From the NCBI GenBank assembly GCA_012861695.1, contig JAAOOA010000473.1, positions 207,001 to 271,000 on the forward strand: a stretch of DNA of 64,000 bases. Reading direction: 5' to 3'. The DNA is from Trematomus loennbergii (taxonomy: Eukaryota; Chordata; Actinopteri; Perciformes; Nototheniidae). Below, in pieces: positions 10,228 through 21,739 of the stretch. A program made the position numbers and the translations under genes. Every line of letters begins with the position of its first letter. Position 1 is the first letter of the stretch. Below the pieces are notes generated by a model. The model saw only the letters and a program-made list of their open reading frames with translations. It was not told where the DNA came from and did no database searches.

Positions 10228-13200
10228 ATGGTGAGTACACGTGTCTGTTAATCTGTTTTTATCACAATAATGACGGAAATCTGCTTTATTTTGAGATTTT
10301 ATTCATGTTTTTTATGTATTTTCCCAAGGCCGAAGGAGAACCAGAGATGCAAGGCAAAGCAGAGGAGAACCCTCCTGCAAAGGAAGAGAAAAGCAAGGAT
10401 GAGGTCAGAGCTGAGAGATTCATTAAGATCATTTAGCGTGGCGTGTGGTGCAGTGGGTTGTGCGTTGGTGTTCGGATCAGGAGGTCAAGGTTCAAACCCC
10501 ACTGCAGTCAGCATGTCGTTGTGTCCCTGAGACACTTCACCCAAATTGCTCCTGTGGGGATTGTCCACAGTATTGAGTATGTAAGTCGCTTTGGATAAAA
10601 GCGTCTAACAAGTGACATGTAATGTAATGTCATGTAATTTAGCGACTGAGTCTATTTGCTAGCTTAGTAAACCCGGAAATGTTGAGTGCCCCAAAGTTTT
10701 TATGTTAGATATGTATACGGGTCTCCAGCACATAGGAACTGCCGGATGCTAATTTGCATATGTTAGGCAATTTGCACAATTAGCATAAATTGCGTTAATT
10801 AAAAATAAATGGGATTATAGCCTAAGTGATTTGGATAGTATTGGAGTTGTTTTGGGGTTGTTGGGGATGCTGAGACTGCATTTTCAGGATACATAATGTC
10901 AGTTTTAACCAGAAAGTGGCCATACATATACTCTCAGTGGGCAGATTTTTACTACAATGGGTTGCGACCATTGGATACAGAGAGCACACGATGAAAATTA
11001 TTACCTCCACTTTGGACAATTAACATTTTCTGTTAAAAATGCCATCTTTTAAGTATTGAAGGAGCTAGTAATAACATTGACAACATTGTTAAAGCAGTGA
11101 TTTTGGACATAAGTTGTTTTATCGTTATCATGTACACAATATGTCATCAGCATATGTGTGATAAGCCCATTTAAGGCGAGTATATACTGTATGCTTTTCA
11201 CTGGGACTCGGCCACAATGGACAAAGGTTTTAATTGCAGTATTTTGATTGATTACACTTCCCTACATTCACCAAAACCTCCTGCATTCGAGAATACAGTG
11301 TAGTTTCCAGTGATTATGGAGACACTTGTTTGATTTGTATCGAAACAACCACCTTCTCCCTGCAGCTGTGGGAGACGTGTGTGAGTCTCCAAGAGGAACT
11401 GAATCGAGTGGTCAAAGAGAAAGGGCTGTTTAAAAATGAGAGGAGCAGCCTCACAACGTCCTGGAACACCAGCAAGCAAAGACTGGAGGCCTCCAAGGCG
11501 AGGATGAGGGAAAAGCTCCGGTAAATCAAGAGGTCCAGAGGCAACGACGGAAAGAAATTGAAGTAAGCATCACGCACGCACGCACGCACGCACGCAGCAG
11601 GAGAGGACTCTTTAAAGTAGAGACACTACATACTGATATACACCTGAATATCAGCAGGAGAGGACTCTTTAAAGTAGAGACACTACATACTGATATACAC
11701 CTGAACATCAGCAGGAGAGGACTCTTTAAAGTAGAGACACTACATACTGATATACACCTGAACATCAAGAAAGTAGTGATCTGCATCTATTCTTGCACAC
11801 ACCATAGTATAAAACCACCCGTGTTATTTTTGTTGCAAATAGTTTAAATTACCTTCATCTTCGACATAAAGACACATTTTACCCTGGGACAACCGGAAGT
11901 CACTTTTAAGGGGTCTTATAATGCCCATGTTCAGGTTCATAGAGCAAAATAATATATTATCGGTACATTTTTACTATCCTATGTATATACAAGTATGTCT
12001 ATGCTCCCGTAGTGTAAGCATATATTCCTGCTACTAACTGCAGTATTTTTGACTTTTTTAGAACATTTTTTAGAACATTTAATCAATTATATTTGATATA
12101 ATATTTCATTTTTAGTTGTTAATTCTCTATTCCACTTTTTAAGTATTTTTATTATAATCTCTGAACACACTGATGCTTCTGTAACAAAAATGTTTCCCAA
12201 ATAAAGTATATATATCTATCTATCTTGTAAACAGAAGCAAATTAGTTTTTTTGTAACGTTATGTGTTTACATTAAATGACTTTCTTCCACCCCCAATCAA
12301 CTCAATTTGATTATTGATTGCAGGAGCGACAGCAGAACCTGGAAGAATTGAAGAGGGCTCAACAAGAAGAGATCTGTGAGCTGAAGATGGCGGCAAAGAA
12401 TCAGAGAAAGAAGGGGCGTTCAGAGGTGGAGAGTCAGGAGAAGAAGTGCAGCCTGCAGGTGGAGAGAGCCGAGCAAGAAGTCAGCTCTAACATCCTGATC
12501 AGGCTGATCAAGCTGGTAAGAACTCACAACGTACAGATCAAATATTGCTTTTATTTTCACACTTCCAACTACTAGTTACCTGAAAAAAGGGTTTTCAGTA
12601 ACTTAATCTGAGTATCAATATGTAAAAGTAACCTGATTACTTTTGGATAACGTCAATTTCAAATGTAATGCAAATGAATATCAGATAAAAGGAATATAAG
12701 TGTATTATTAAAGAAGTAGTATTAAGATATTTAGGATCAGAAATGATAGGAAAACCTGCCTTTCATGAAGTATACAGGCAGTAGCCTATACACCAACACA
12801 TGAGCACATACTACAGTTTAAAAAAGCAGAAATAAAATCTGAGCTGACAGAAAATTCTCAGTTTTAGTTTAATACACACAGTTAAGCTCACACACACTAT
12901 TTTATGAACATATAGGTTCACCTGCTGAATTAAAAACTGAACAGATGAAGCAAAGAAAGTGAAAACCACAAAGCAGATTCAGGCAGTAGAAGTATTCACA
13001 CTTAAAGTATTATCCTACAGAACAGAACAGCTGACAGAGAAGAGATAACATCTGATCCTTTTACAACAAACACTAATCCCCCTTTCTTCCTTAAAGAGGA
13101 AGCTTTTAATATGTTTTCCAATTGATTCAAACCACTCTTATATGTTGGTATAGATTGAATATCATTCCTGATTTGTAAATACCAGAATAATTGTGCTTAA

Positions 13201-16200
13201 TCAATCAATCAAAGTGTATTTATATAACCCAATATCAACATTTTACATTTGTCTCAGGGGGCGTTACAGTTTGTACAAAATATGAAAACAACCCCTCTGT
13301 CCTTAGATCCTCACATGGGGACAAGGAAAAGTAAATTCATTCCTAAGTTTTCAAAATGATATTTTCTAAACGCTGATTCTTTGTTTTATATGTTTCGTTG
13401 CCAACAGAAACATCAGGATAAAATAAAGGAACTATATGTGAGACATGAAGATCGAGTCAAAGGTAAATAAACTGTGTCCCTTTTTTTAAAAGACAACATA
13501 TCCTGCTGATGTTCTACTTTAAAGAGTCCTCTCCTGCTGATGTTCAGGTGTATATCAGTATGTATGTCTCTACTTTAAAGAGTCCTATCCTGCTAATGTT
13601 CAGGTGTATATCAGTATGTAGTGTCTCTACTTTAAAGAGTCCTCTCCTGCTGATGTTCAGGTGTATATATGTAGTGTCTCTACTTTAAAGAGTCCTCTCC
13701 TGCTGATGTTCAGGTGTATATCAGTATGTAGTGTCTCTACTTTAAAGAGTCCTCTCCTGCAGATGTTCAGGTGTATATCAGTATGTAGTGTCTCTACTTT
13801 AAAGAGTCCTCTCCTGCAGATGTTCAGGTGTATATCAGTATGTAGTGTCTCTACTTTAAAGAGTCCTCTCCTGCTGATGTTCAGGTGTATATCAGTATGT
13901 AGTGTCTCTACTTTAAAGAGTCCTCTCCTGCTGATGTTCAGGTGTATATCAGTATGTAGTGTCTCTACTTTAAAGAGTCCTCTCCTGCTGATGTTCAGGT
14001 GTATATCAGTATGTAGTGTCTCTACTTTAAAGAGTCCTCTCCTGCTGATGTTCAGGTGTATATCAGTATGTAGTGTCTCTACTTTAAAGAGTCCTCTCCT
14101 GCTGATGTTCAGGTGTATATCAGTATGTAGTATCTCTACTTTAAAGAGTCCTCTCCTGCTGATGTTCAGGTGTATATCAGTATGTAGTGTCTCTACTTTA
14201 AAGAGTCCTCTCCTGCTGATGTTCAGGTGTATATCAGTATGTAGTGTCTCTACTTTAAAGAGTCCTCTCCTGCAGATGTTCAGGTGTATATCAGTATGTA
14301 GTGTCTCTATTAAAGAGTCCTCTCCTGCTGATGTTCAGGTGTATATCAGTATGTAGTGTCTCTACTTTAAAGAGTCCTCTCCTGCTGATGTTCAGGTGTA
14401 TATCAGTATGTAGTGTCTCTACTTTAAAGAGTCCTCTCCTGCTGATGTTCAGGTGTATATCAGTATGTAGTGTCTCTACTTTAAAGAGTCCTCCTGCTGA
14501 TGTTCAGGTGTATATCAGTATGTAGTGTCTCTACTTTAAAGAGTCCTCTCCTGCTGATGTTCAGGTGTATATCAGTATGTAGTGTCTCTACTTTAAAGAG
14601 TCCTCTCCTGCTGATGTTCAGGTGTATATCAGTATGTAGTGTCTCTACTTTAAAGAGTCCTCTCCTGCTGATGTTCAGGTGTATATCAGTATGTAGTGTC
14701 TCTACTTTAAAGAGTCCTATCCTGCTGATGTTCAGGTGTATATCAGTATGTAGTGTCTCTACTTTAAAGAGTCCTCTCCTGCTGATGTTCAGGTGTATAT
14801 CAGTATGTAGTGTCTCTACTTTAAAGAGTCCTCTCCTGCTGATGTTCAGGTGTATATCAGTATGTAGTGTCTCTACATGTCTCCATGCTTTAATGTTCAA
14901 AAGGCTCTTTATTTTTCTCATACTGTCTGTGCTGCAGCACCTCTTTTCACCCTCTGTCTGAAACCAGAGAAGTGTGCTCTGATTGGTTAGCTGGCCGGCT
15001 CTGTTGTGATTGGTCAACCTCTTAGAGATGTCCCGCCCTTTAGCCTATCACGTACAATGTGTTGGAGCGCTAGCCAATAGAAGCACGAGTGTTGAAGCCG
15101 TTGAAGTGGATTGAAATGGACATAGTGGCCAAAGGTACTACACTACAGCGCGGAGCTCGCTTTAAGCGTGCCGTGCCCGGCCCGTTTTTGGTTGCGTTTC
15201 CACTTGGAGTAGTTCTGGCTAGCGGGTACTATTTCAGTTTTTCTGGCCCCATAAAATCGAGGTTCTTTCCGGGCCAACACAGACTGAGTCGGGCTGAGTA
15301 TGCTAAACTAGAGAGAGCATCGCTGGCAAGGGGGCTACAACTACAACAAAATGAACATATTTGACCGTGATTTAATTGTAATACACGTTTCAAAATGATG
15401 CCGAAGTAACAACATACTGATACCGGTTAGTAAAAACCATGAATTAATGCTTTGTCAAGTCTGCAGACAGACGGCAGGAGAAAAACCTTTTAAAATGCGT
15501 GTTTTCTAAATGGAGATCGGCTAAGCTAACGCAGTATATGCTCCGACCGTCCACACTCACAACAACGGCCTATACAGACATAAATAAAGCAGCGACTGTA
15601 TTCACCATGACACAGGCAGTCTGTGGTTTGTACTTGTTTAACTTTTGTCTAGTTTCTGAACAGATATGAGGAGCTGTGAGCTCTGAGTGCTAACAGCTAA
15701 CGGCTGATGTTGTTTTTCTGGGGTTCTCATTGAAGATCACGTCACGGCTCCGCCTACACTGCGTTACTATAGTTACTGCCCTGTTCCTAAACTGTAATGG
15801 AAACGCAGCATAAAGTGAGCCAGTCCTAACGAGGCCTAACGAGGCCTAGCCATACCGAACGAGGCCGAGCGAGGCCCTGCAGTGGAAATGCGCCATTACA
15901 TCGGGAAAGAAATGTCTGTGAATCAGCTTACTATTTTTTTTTTAAAGCTAAATTAACTACCCAGGAAAAACACTTGTATAGCCCTTATTAAAACCATAAG
16001 GGTTAAAACATTTTTATACAGCCATGGTGTTACATAGTGATGTCACCATGTTCAGGCAGTAAACAAAGGAGTCCAATGGAGGGGTTTCAGGGAGGGGGGG
16101 GAAGAGAAAAAAGCATGATAGAGCCTCTTTAAAGTTAAAAAGCACTATTTTAACTTGTTTTTTTTCCCTCTGTTGCCTTTTTAAATTGAAGCCATGGACG

Positions 16201-19200
16201 AACGTTATGAAACCTGGGTCAAAGTCATGAAAGACGAGCAAAGCCAGGAAAATCAAACTCGACTGGACAAGATCGACGAGGAAATGAGAGTGAAGCGTGA
16301 CCGTGTCCTGGAGGAGCAGACTGCGACTGGACAGGTCTCGACTTTGAGAGGAAAAATAATGACGGAGAAGATCGTCAGGCGCTGAGGGTAAGAGATACTA
16401 CTCACCACAGTCCTGTCGCACAAAGGAAAGAGTAAATACTTAAATCTGACAGGCGTTTCTTTCCTACTCCAGCCAATCAGGGACTAGTTTAAATCTAAGA
16501 CTGGTTTTTGTTTTGGTTTGATAGTATGTTTAACTCCACAAAATAGACTACATTAGATACTTAATCCATCCCAAATTGTCACGGCAGCAGAATGTTGAAT
16601 TACTTAAGTAACAAATATAATAATACTGAATAAAGTACAAATAATATAAAACAAAACATCACAGTACTACCTACCTCCCTCCCCCCTCCCTACCTACCTC
16701 CCTACCTACCTACCCTACCTACTCCCTCCTCCCTCCCTCCCTACCTACCTACTACCTATTACCTCTCTCCTCCCTACTACCTACCTCCCTCCCTCCCTCC
16801 CTACCTACCTCCCTACCTACCTACCTACCTACCTACCTACCTATTACCTACCTACCTACCTCCCTCCCTACCTACCTACCTCCCTCCTCCCTCCCTACCT
16901 ACCTACCTCCCTACCTCCCTCCCTCCCTACCTACCTACCTACCTCCCTCCCTCCCTCCCTACCTACCTACCTACCTACCTACCTACCTCCCTCTCTCCCT
17001 ACCTACCTACCTACCTCCCTCCCTCTCTACCTCCCTCCTACCTACCTACTAACCTACCTCCCTCTCCCTACCTACCTACCTACCTACCTCCTCCCTCCTC
17101 CCTACCTACCTCCCTCCCTCCCTACCTCCCTCTCTCCTACCTACCTACCTCTCCCCCTCCCTACCTATCTACCTACCTACCTCCTCCTACCTACCTACCT
17201 ACCTACCTCCCTCCTACCTACCTACCTACCTACCTACCTCCTCTCTCCCCCTCCCTACCTACCTACCTACCTACCCTATACCTACCTACCTACCTACCTC
17301 CCTCTCTCCCTACCTACCTACTACTCCCCTCTCCTCCCTACCTACCTACCTCCCTCCCTACCTACTACCTACCTACCTCCCTCCCTCCCTCCCTACACCT
17401 ACCTACTACCTATCTCTCTATCTATCTACCACGTGTGCAAAGTAGCTGCAATTTTTTAATTAAAATGTAAATCGAAAGAGGGCATTTTAATGCAAATTAT
17501 TCAGGGTTTTTGATAGAAATAAATACAGAACTAAAGTGCTGATGACACTGAATGAGGTGCTTGTTGTTATTGCTTGATGCCAATGTTTGCCTTATTTGTT
17601 AGAGTGAACTGTACGACTTGAAGGAAAGGGACAAGCTAGTGGAGAGGGAGACGGCGGTGGCTTTGCGGCAGAATGAACGTTTGAAGGAGAGTTTGCAGGT
17701 GAAGGAAGCAGAACTGTCAGAGTGCTGCAGACTCGTGGACCACAAGAGAAGAGCCATGGCCCAGAGATTAAAGGCTTGTTCATCTTCTTTTATTTTAAAC
17801 ATACCAGGCCTGCAGAGAGAGCATTCAGTCTTGTTCATCTTTGTCATTGGTTGGTTGTGATTCACAAAAAGGCAACGAGCAGAGGTGGAACAAGTTAGCA
17901 TTGTAAGGGCTCCCTCAACAAAAAGCAATGGGATTTTTCAATTGGATTTCAGAAAATAATCTCTGTGACACACAAACGTTTATGATACTTACATGTGTTG
18001 TTCAGCAGGATAATCTCTACATATTAACACCACTTTTTTAAATAAAAAGCTAATGTTGGGCTATAAAGGAACTACAGCACGGTCACATGACTTCAAATCA
18101 CCACCGCTAAGCTAAAGGCGGCTAATGTTGGGCTATAAAGGAACTACAGCACGGTCACATGACTTCAAATCACCACCGCTAAGCTAAAGGCGGCTAATGT
18201 TGGGCTATAAAGGAACTACAGCACGGTCACATGACTTCAAATCACCACCGCTAAGCTAAAGGCGGCTAATGTTGGGCTATAAAGGAACTACAGCACGGTC
18301 ACATGACTTCAAATCACCACCGCTAAGCTAAAGGCGGCTAATGTTGGGCTATAAAGGAACTACAGCACGGTCACATGACTTCACGTCACCACCGCTAAGC
18401 TAAAGGTGGCTAATGTTGGGCTATAAAGGAACTACAGCACGGTCACATGACTTCATCACCACCGCTAAGCTAAAGGCGGCTAATGTTGGGCTATAAAGGA
18501 ACTACAGCACGGTCACATGACTTCACGTCACCACCGCTAAGCTAAAGGCGGCTAATGTTGGGCTATAAAGGAACTACAGCACGGTCACATGACTTCACGT
18601 CACCACCGCTAAGCTAAAGGCGGCTAATGTTGGACGTGATGACGTTTAGTCGTTTCATTTAGACACTTGTTAGCAACTGCCGTTCTTAAATTCACCAGTG
18701 GGATATTTACTGACGTATTTTATGTCATACAACAAAATGTTAATATCTCTCCAGCTAGTGTTAACCACAGACCTTATTTCAGGCTAACAACCAGAAACAC
18801 ATTCAGAAAATGTTAACTTTGAGACGAGGAAGTGGTCAAATATGAACTTATTCCTGGGTCTTCAAACTCATTCTTGCAACTCTCTGGACATTTTTACGAA
18901 TTAAAAGACAATTTCATTGATTCAACAAATAACAGCGGCAGGCATGAGTCACATTTTAAAAACTGACCGTTGCTCAAACTATGACAGTAATTTTTACTTC
19001 TGGTAATGTCTCCAACAGAGAAGCAAAGCAACATGCACGCGCATCCTCAGTGAGAGCCGCGACCTGGATGTGAAGAAAATCCAGTTGGAGCTGAAAATCG
19101 AACAGGTAATCAGATCTGTAATGTCACAAGTTTTTATTCATTCGCTCAGTTGTTGATCGCTGAGTGTTGTGTGCACCCTGGTGGGTAAAGGAGTTACAGA

Positions 19201-21133
19201 GCTGACTTCACAAAACACAGGAAGCAGCAACGACAAACTATTTTGCTCTGTGCCATTTTTAAACGTGGCCGAGCCTGTTTATTACCTGTAGGATACCCAC
19301 ATTTTAACATCACTGACATTAGCCGTTTAGATAAAATACCCTCCGCTGTGCTGCTGTTACGTCATACAGTGAGTGAGTGGTTATTTCAGACCTCTGAGCT
19401 ACAGACACTTGTCTCATTCATGGACTGATGGCAGTGCTCCAAAAGATAGGGAAAACACTGGAATGGAGATTGTTATGTACACTTGCCCACTAATGATATG
19501 TTTCCGAACATTTGTTGATGAACACCGGTTACTCTTACTGTGACATGTCTCCATGCCTTAATGTTCAAAAAGCTCTTTATTTTTCTCATACTACCTGTGC
19601 TGCAGCACCTCTTTTCACCCTCTGTCGGAAACCAGAGCCCAGTCTGCTCTGATTGGTTAGCTGGCCGGCTCTGTTGTGATTGGTCAACCACTTAGTGATG
19701 TCCCGCCCCTTAGCCTATCACGTACTATGTGTTGGAGCGCTATCCAATAGGAGCGCGAGTGTTACATAGAGATGTCACTATGTACAGGAGGTAAACAAAG
19801 GAGTCCAATGGAGGTGTTTCAGGGAGGGGGGTGAATGTGCGTGAGAGAAACTCCCTCTGGAGGGAACACAGGGATTTAAGCTTTGTAGACCATTTACATG
19901 CATTAAAAACTATATAACACACTACAGGGGAGGGAAACCCCCAAAAAGCACAATAATGCCTTTTTAAATGAATAACTTGTGTCCCGCAGGCTGAGAATGA
20001 GAACGACCAGCTGCAGAGGAAGCACACCGAGGCCCTTCTGGACATTCAGCAGAAGAATGGGATGAAGCACCTGCTGCTGGAGAGGAAGATCCAGGCCCAG
20101 ACAGAAACCCAGGAGAGGCTGAAGATTCGACTGTGGGTGGCGCAAGCTGTCGTACAGAAAGACCAAACGGCTCTCAAGAACATTAAGGTACCATTTTGTA
20201 TCTGCACTTAGATAATAACCTATGTGTAATTTTTTTTACCAGCATAGATTTTATAGATGTAAATGTTTGGCATATTTGCAAATCCTTTTGTTTGCATCTG
20301 TGGAAGGTGTTTTACTTTTACACACGGGTTACGTGTATTTTTTCACCTGTAGGAACTATTTCAGTCCAAGGAGGCCACCATCGCAGCCCTGAAGGATGAC
20401 ATGCCTCCAGAGTCAAAGGTCGGCCATTGGTTATGCAAAATAATTTCCTTACATTTCTTTAAAGACGACATATTATGATGATTTTTAGGTTCATATTTGT
20501 ATTTTGTGCCTCTACTGTGACATGTATCCATGTTCAAAAAGCTCTTTATTTTTCTCATACTGCCTGTGCTGCAGCACCTCTTTTCACCCTCTGTCTGAGA
20601 GAAACTCCCTCTGAAGGGAACACAGGGATGTTAGCCTTTGCAGACCATTTACATGCACATGAACCTATACAACACACTACAGGAAAGGGAAAACCCCAAA
20701 AAGCACAATAGGGCCTCTTTAATTAATAACTTCTGGTAAGTTCCTGAGATGCTGTCATGTTTTATTGAAAACAAACATGTGATCGGCAGGAACCTGTGAA
20801 TTTGGGCTTGTCTTTAAACAAGTGGCTTCCACTGGGGACCAATACAAAACCCACCAAGAAAGCCTCTGAAGATAAGGTCAGTTATTTAAAAGGGTTTTCA
20901 TTCATCTGTTAAATTGATTTGCGGGTTATTGTTTCTGTTAAGTGTTTGATATGATTCAGTCAGTTCAGTTGGTGCTGTTTTGATGAAATATGTGTTAATG
21001 TGAATGGCAGCAGGGCTCTGAGAGCTTGATGCAGAGTCTGACGACTTTGTGCATCTCTGACAACGACCCGGTCAGAAGAGACGTCGTCAAACAGAACTCT
21101 GTCAGTGCCGGACCAGATGAGGCAGACTGCTGA
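10228..21133 (+). CDS. DRC4/GAS8-like dynein regulatory complex coiled-coil protein (12 exons)
   Basis: Proposed exons: ATG at 10228-10230 (donor GTGAGT), 10329-10403, 11366-11562, 12324-12515, 13408-13462, 16192-16387, 17603-17773, 19019-19105, 19990-20187, 20353-20418, 20790-20876 and 21011-21133 (TGA). They total about 483 codons, close to human GAS8 (478). Nearly all is charged heptad-type coiled coil. The run QQKNGMKHLLLERKIQ parallels GAS8 QQKTGFKNLVLERKLQ, and EELNR, NERLKESLQ and ESK-type stretches align in order, so it is a divergent relative rather than standard gas8. The family protein is a nexin-dynein regulatory complex subunit in motile cilia. Oddities: one base is missing near 11520 and another in the A-run near 16360, each restoring a good frame up to a canonical donor; exon 7 appears to end at a GC donor (17774). 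Sequencing error, decay or both are possible. Confidence 0.75.
10436..10633 (+). mobile_element. tRNA-derived fish SINE
   Basis: The head has an A-box-like GTGGTGCAGTGGG and a B-box-like GGTTCAAACCC. The tail has GTAAGTCGCTTTGGATAAAAG followed by an ATGTAATGTA repeat. It lies in intron 2 of the DRC4-like gene. The tail matches the one at about 63271-63398. Confidence 0.85.
11597..11768 (-). repeat. 57-bp minisatellite, 3 copies, reverse orientation
   Basis: Three units of AGCAGGAGAGGACTCTTTAA plus 37 further bases are the reverse complement of the array at 13502-14876. They follow a short (ACGC)n run at 11574-11596. The array sits in the intron after the exon at 11366-11562. Confidence 0.92.
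13197..13345 (+). mobile_element. Teleost retroposon tail (AATCAATCAAAGTGTATTTATA)
   Basis: The AATCAATCAAAGTGTATTTA motif, followed by CCCAATATC, TTTGTCTCAG and TCTGTCCTTAGATCCTC motifs, is a familiar fish interspersed repeat. It lies in the intron before the exon at 13408. Confidence 0.6.
13502..14876 (+). repeat. 57-bp minisatellite, about 24 copies
   Basis: The unit is TCTCTACTTTAAAGAGTCCT followed by 37 more bases ending TATCAGTATGTAGTG. Units are very uniform; variants include CTGCAGATG for CTGCTGATG and single-base losses near 14308 and 14490. Because 57 is divisible by 3, it creates long false open frames on both strands with a 19-residue period. It lies in the intron before the exon at 16192. 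Confidence 0.95.
15113..15900. mobile_element. Non-autonomous element related to 32620-33388
   Basis: It shares TTTGGTTGCGTTTCCACTTG, TCACAACAACGGCCTATACA and ACGAGGCCTAACGAGGCCTA motifs with the copy at 32620-33388. Its right end is TGCAGTGGAAATGCGCCATT, while its left end is degraded. No transposase is visible. Confidence 0.8.
16668..17433 (+). repeat. (CTAC/CTCC)n polypyrimidine tract, about 760 bp
   Basis: Interleaved CTAC and CTCC tetranucleotides form an almost pure C/T/A strand in the intron between the exons ending 16387 and starting 17603. It is a long polypyrimidine tract directly upstream of a coding exon. Confidence 0.95.
18049..18632 (+). repeat. 72-bp minisatellite, about 8 copies
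   Basis: The unit starts GCTAATGTTGGGCTATAAAG and ends CCGCTAAGCTAAAGGCG. Copies are almost identical, differing as CAAATCACC or CACGTCACC, with one 3-base loss near 18455. It lies in the DRC4-like intron between the exons ending 17773 and starting 19019. Confidence 0.95.
19530..19967. mobile_element. TTAA-type MITE copy
   Basis: It shares CTCTTTATTTTTCTCATACT, TGGTTAGCTGGCCGGCTCTG and GAGTCCAATGGAGG motifs with its relatives. Its right end is AAAAGCACAATAATGCCTTT at TTAA (19964-19967). The left boundary is uncertain. It lies between DRC4-like exons. Confidence 0.72.
20459..20722. mobile_element. TTAA-flanked MITE, compact copy
   Basis: It begins TTAAAGACGACATATTATG and ends AAAAGCACAATAGGGCCTCT just before TTAA, spanning 264 bp. 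This compact form has no minisatellite and approximates the progenitor of the expanded copy at 13486-16132. Confidence 0.82.
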
Positions 21134-21271
21134 GGCTTTCAGGTTTGCACTCATCTGCAATATCTTTCAACCAAAATCACTTAATTTCCCCTCTCACTCA
21201 TTCAATTCCTTGTAGTTTGAGTACAAGTAAATTACACACACACATTTCCATTTCAATATAATGTAACGAAC

Positions 21272-21277
21272 AATAAA
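21272..21277 (+). terminator. Candidate polyA signal of the DRC4-like gene
   Basis: AATAAA lies 139 bp after the TGA at 21131-21133. A second AAATAAA near 21745, following a possible extra 3' exon after TTTGCAG (21686), is an alternative. Confidence 0.5.
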
Positions 21278-21739
21278 GTTGTCTAATCTATAAACAGTTT
21301 TTGAGATGAGCGAACACAGCGAAATAGCTTCAATAAAGACAACATTTCGTTTATCCAGATGATCTTATCCCCTCAGCATTTGGAGCTCAAACTGATTGTG
21401 AACACATGTCAAATATGACGACTGTAACCTCAATATTTACAACTTGATCATTTTACAGTATTCATTTCCTCCTACAATTAAGCTTGTGAGGGGTTGTTTC
21501 CAGTTCTTAATCTAGTGTTACTTGACCAATGTATACTTTTTTGTGTGATTTACCAATTCCCTTGGAAAGTACGATGTGTTTCTTGCTTTAAAGAATTATA
21601 TCCAGCTAGCCTATTGGTGAAGGCTGTTTTTATTTAGTATAAAGTCACAGTTTTTTTAAGTGTCTTTTAATGTCTTTGTTTTGCAGAAGCGGCTGCGTGG
21701 CCTTAGATGTTGGATGGCTGTGCTGCATGAGATTTTGCA

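Larger units (their letters stand above)
13486..16132. mobile_element. TTAA-flanked MITE expanded by a 57-bp array and a nested insertion
   Basis: The left end is TTAAAAGACAACATAT and the right end GCATGATAGAGCCTCTTTAA, both at TTAA. The interior shares CTCTTTATTTTTCTCATACT, GATTGGTTAGCTGGCCGGCT and GGAGTCCAATGGAGG motifs with the copies at 19530, 20459, 40729 and 47891. Its left part has been amplified into the 57-bp minisatellite, and another element is inserted at about 15113-15900. Confidence 0.8.

Noticed and set aside
13502..14876. CRISPR-like array
   Set aside because: Units are contiguous with no variable spacers and the genome is clearly eukaryotic. The same applies to the 37-, 33- and 72-bp arrays.
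13661..15017. Plus- and minus-strand ORFs with a 19-residue repeat
   Set aside because: They are translations of the 57-bp minisatellite (19 codons per unit) in a MITE inside an intron.
15089..15364. 91-codon plus-strand ORF
   Set aside because: It falls within a non-autonomous element whose second copy (32620-33388) does not keep the frame.
17866..17906. Possible mini-exon reading QRAEVEQVSI before GTAAGG
   Set aside because: It looks coiled-coil-like, but GAS8 alignment runs directly from the exon ending 17773 to the exon at 19019, leaving no room. It may be an old or alternative exon.
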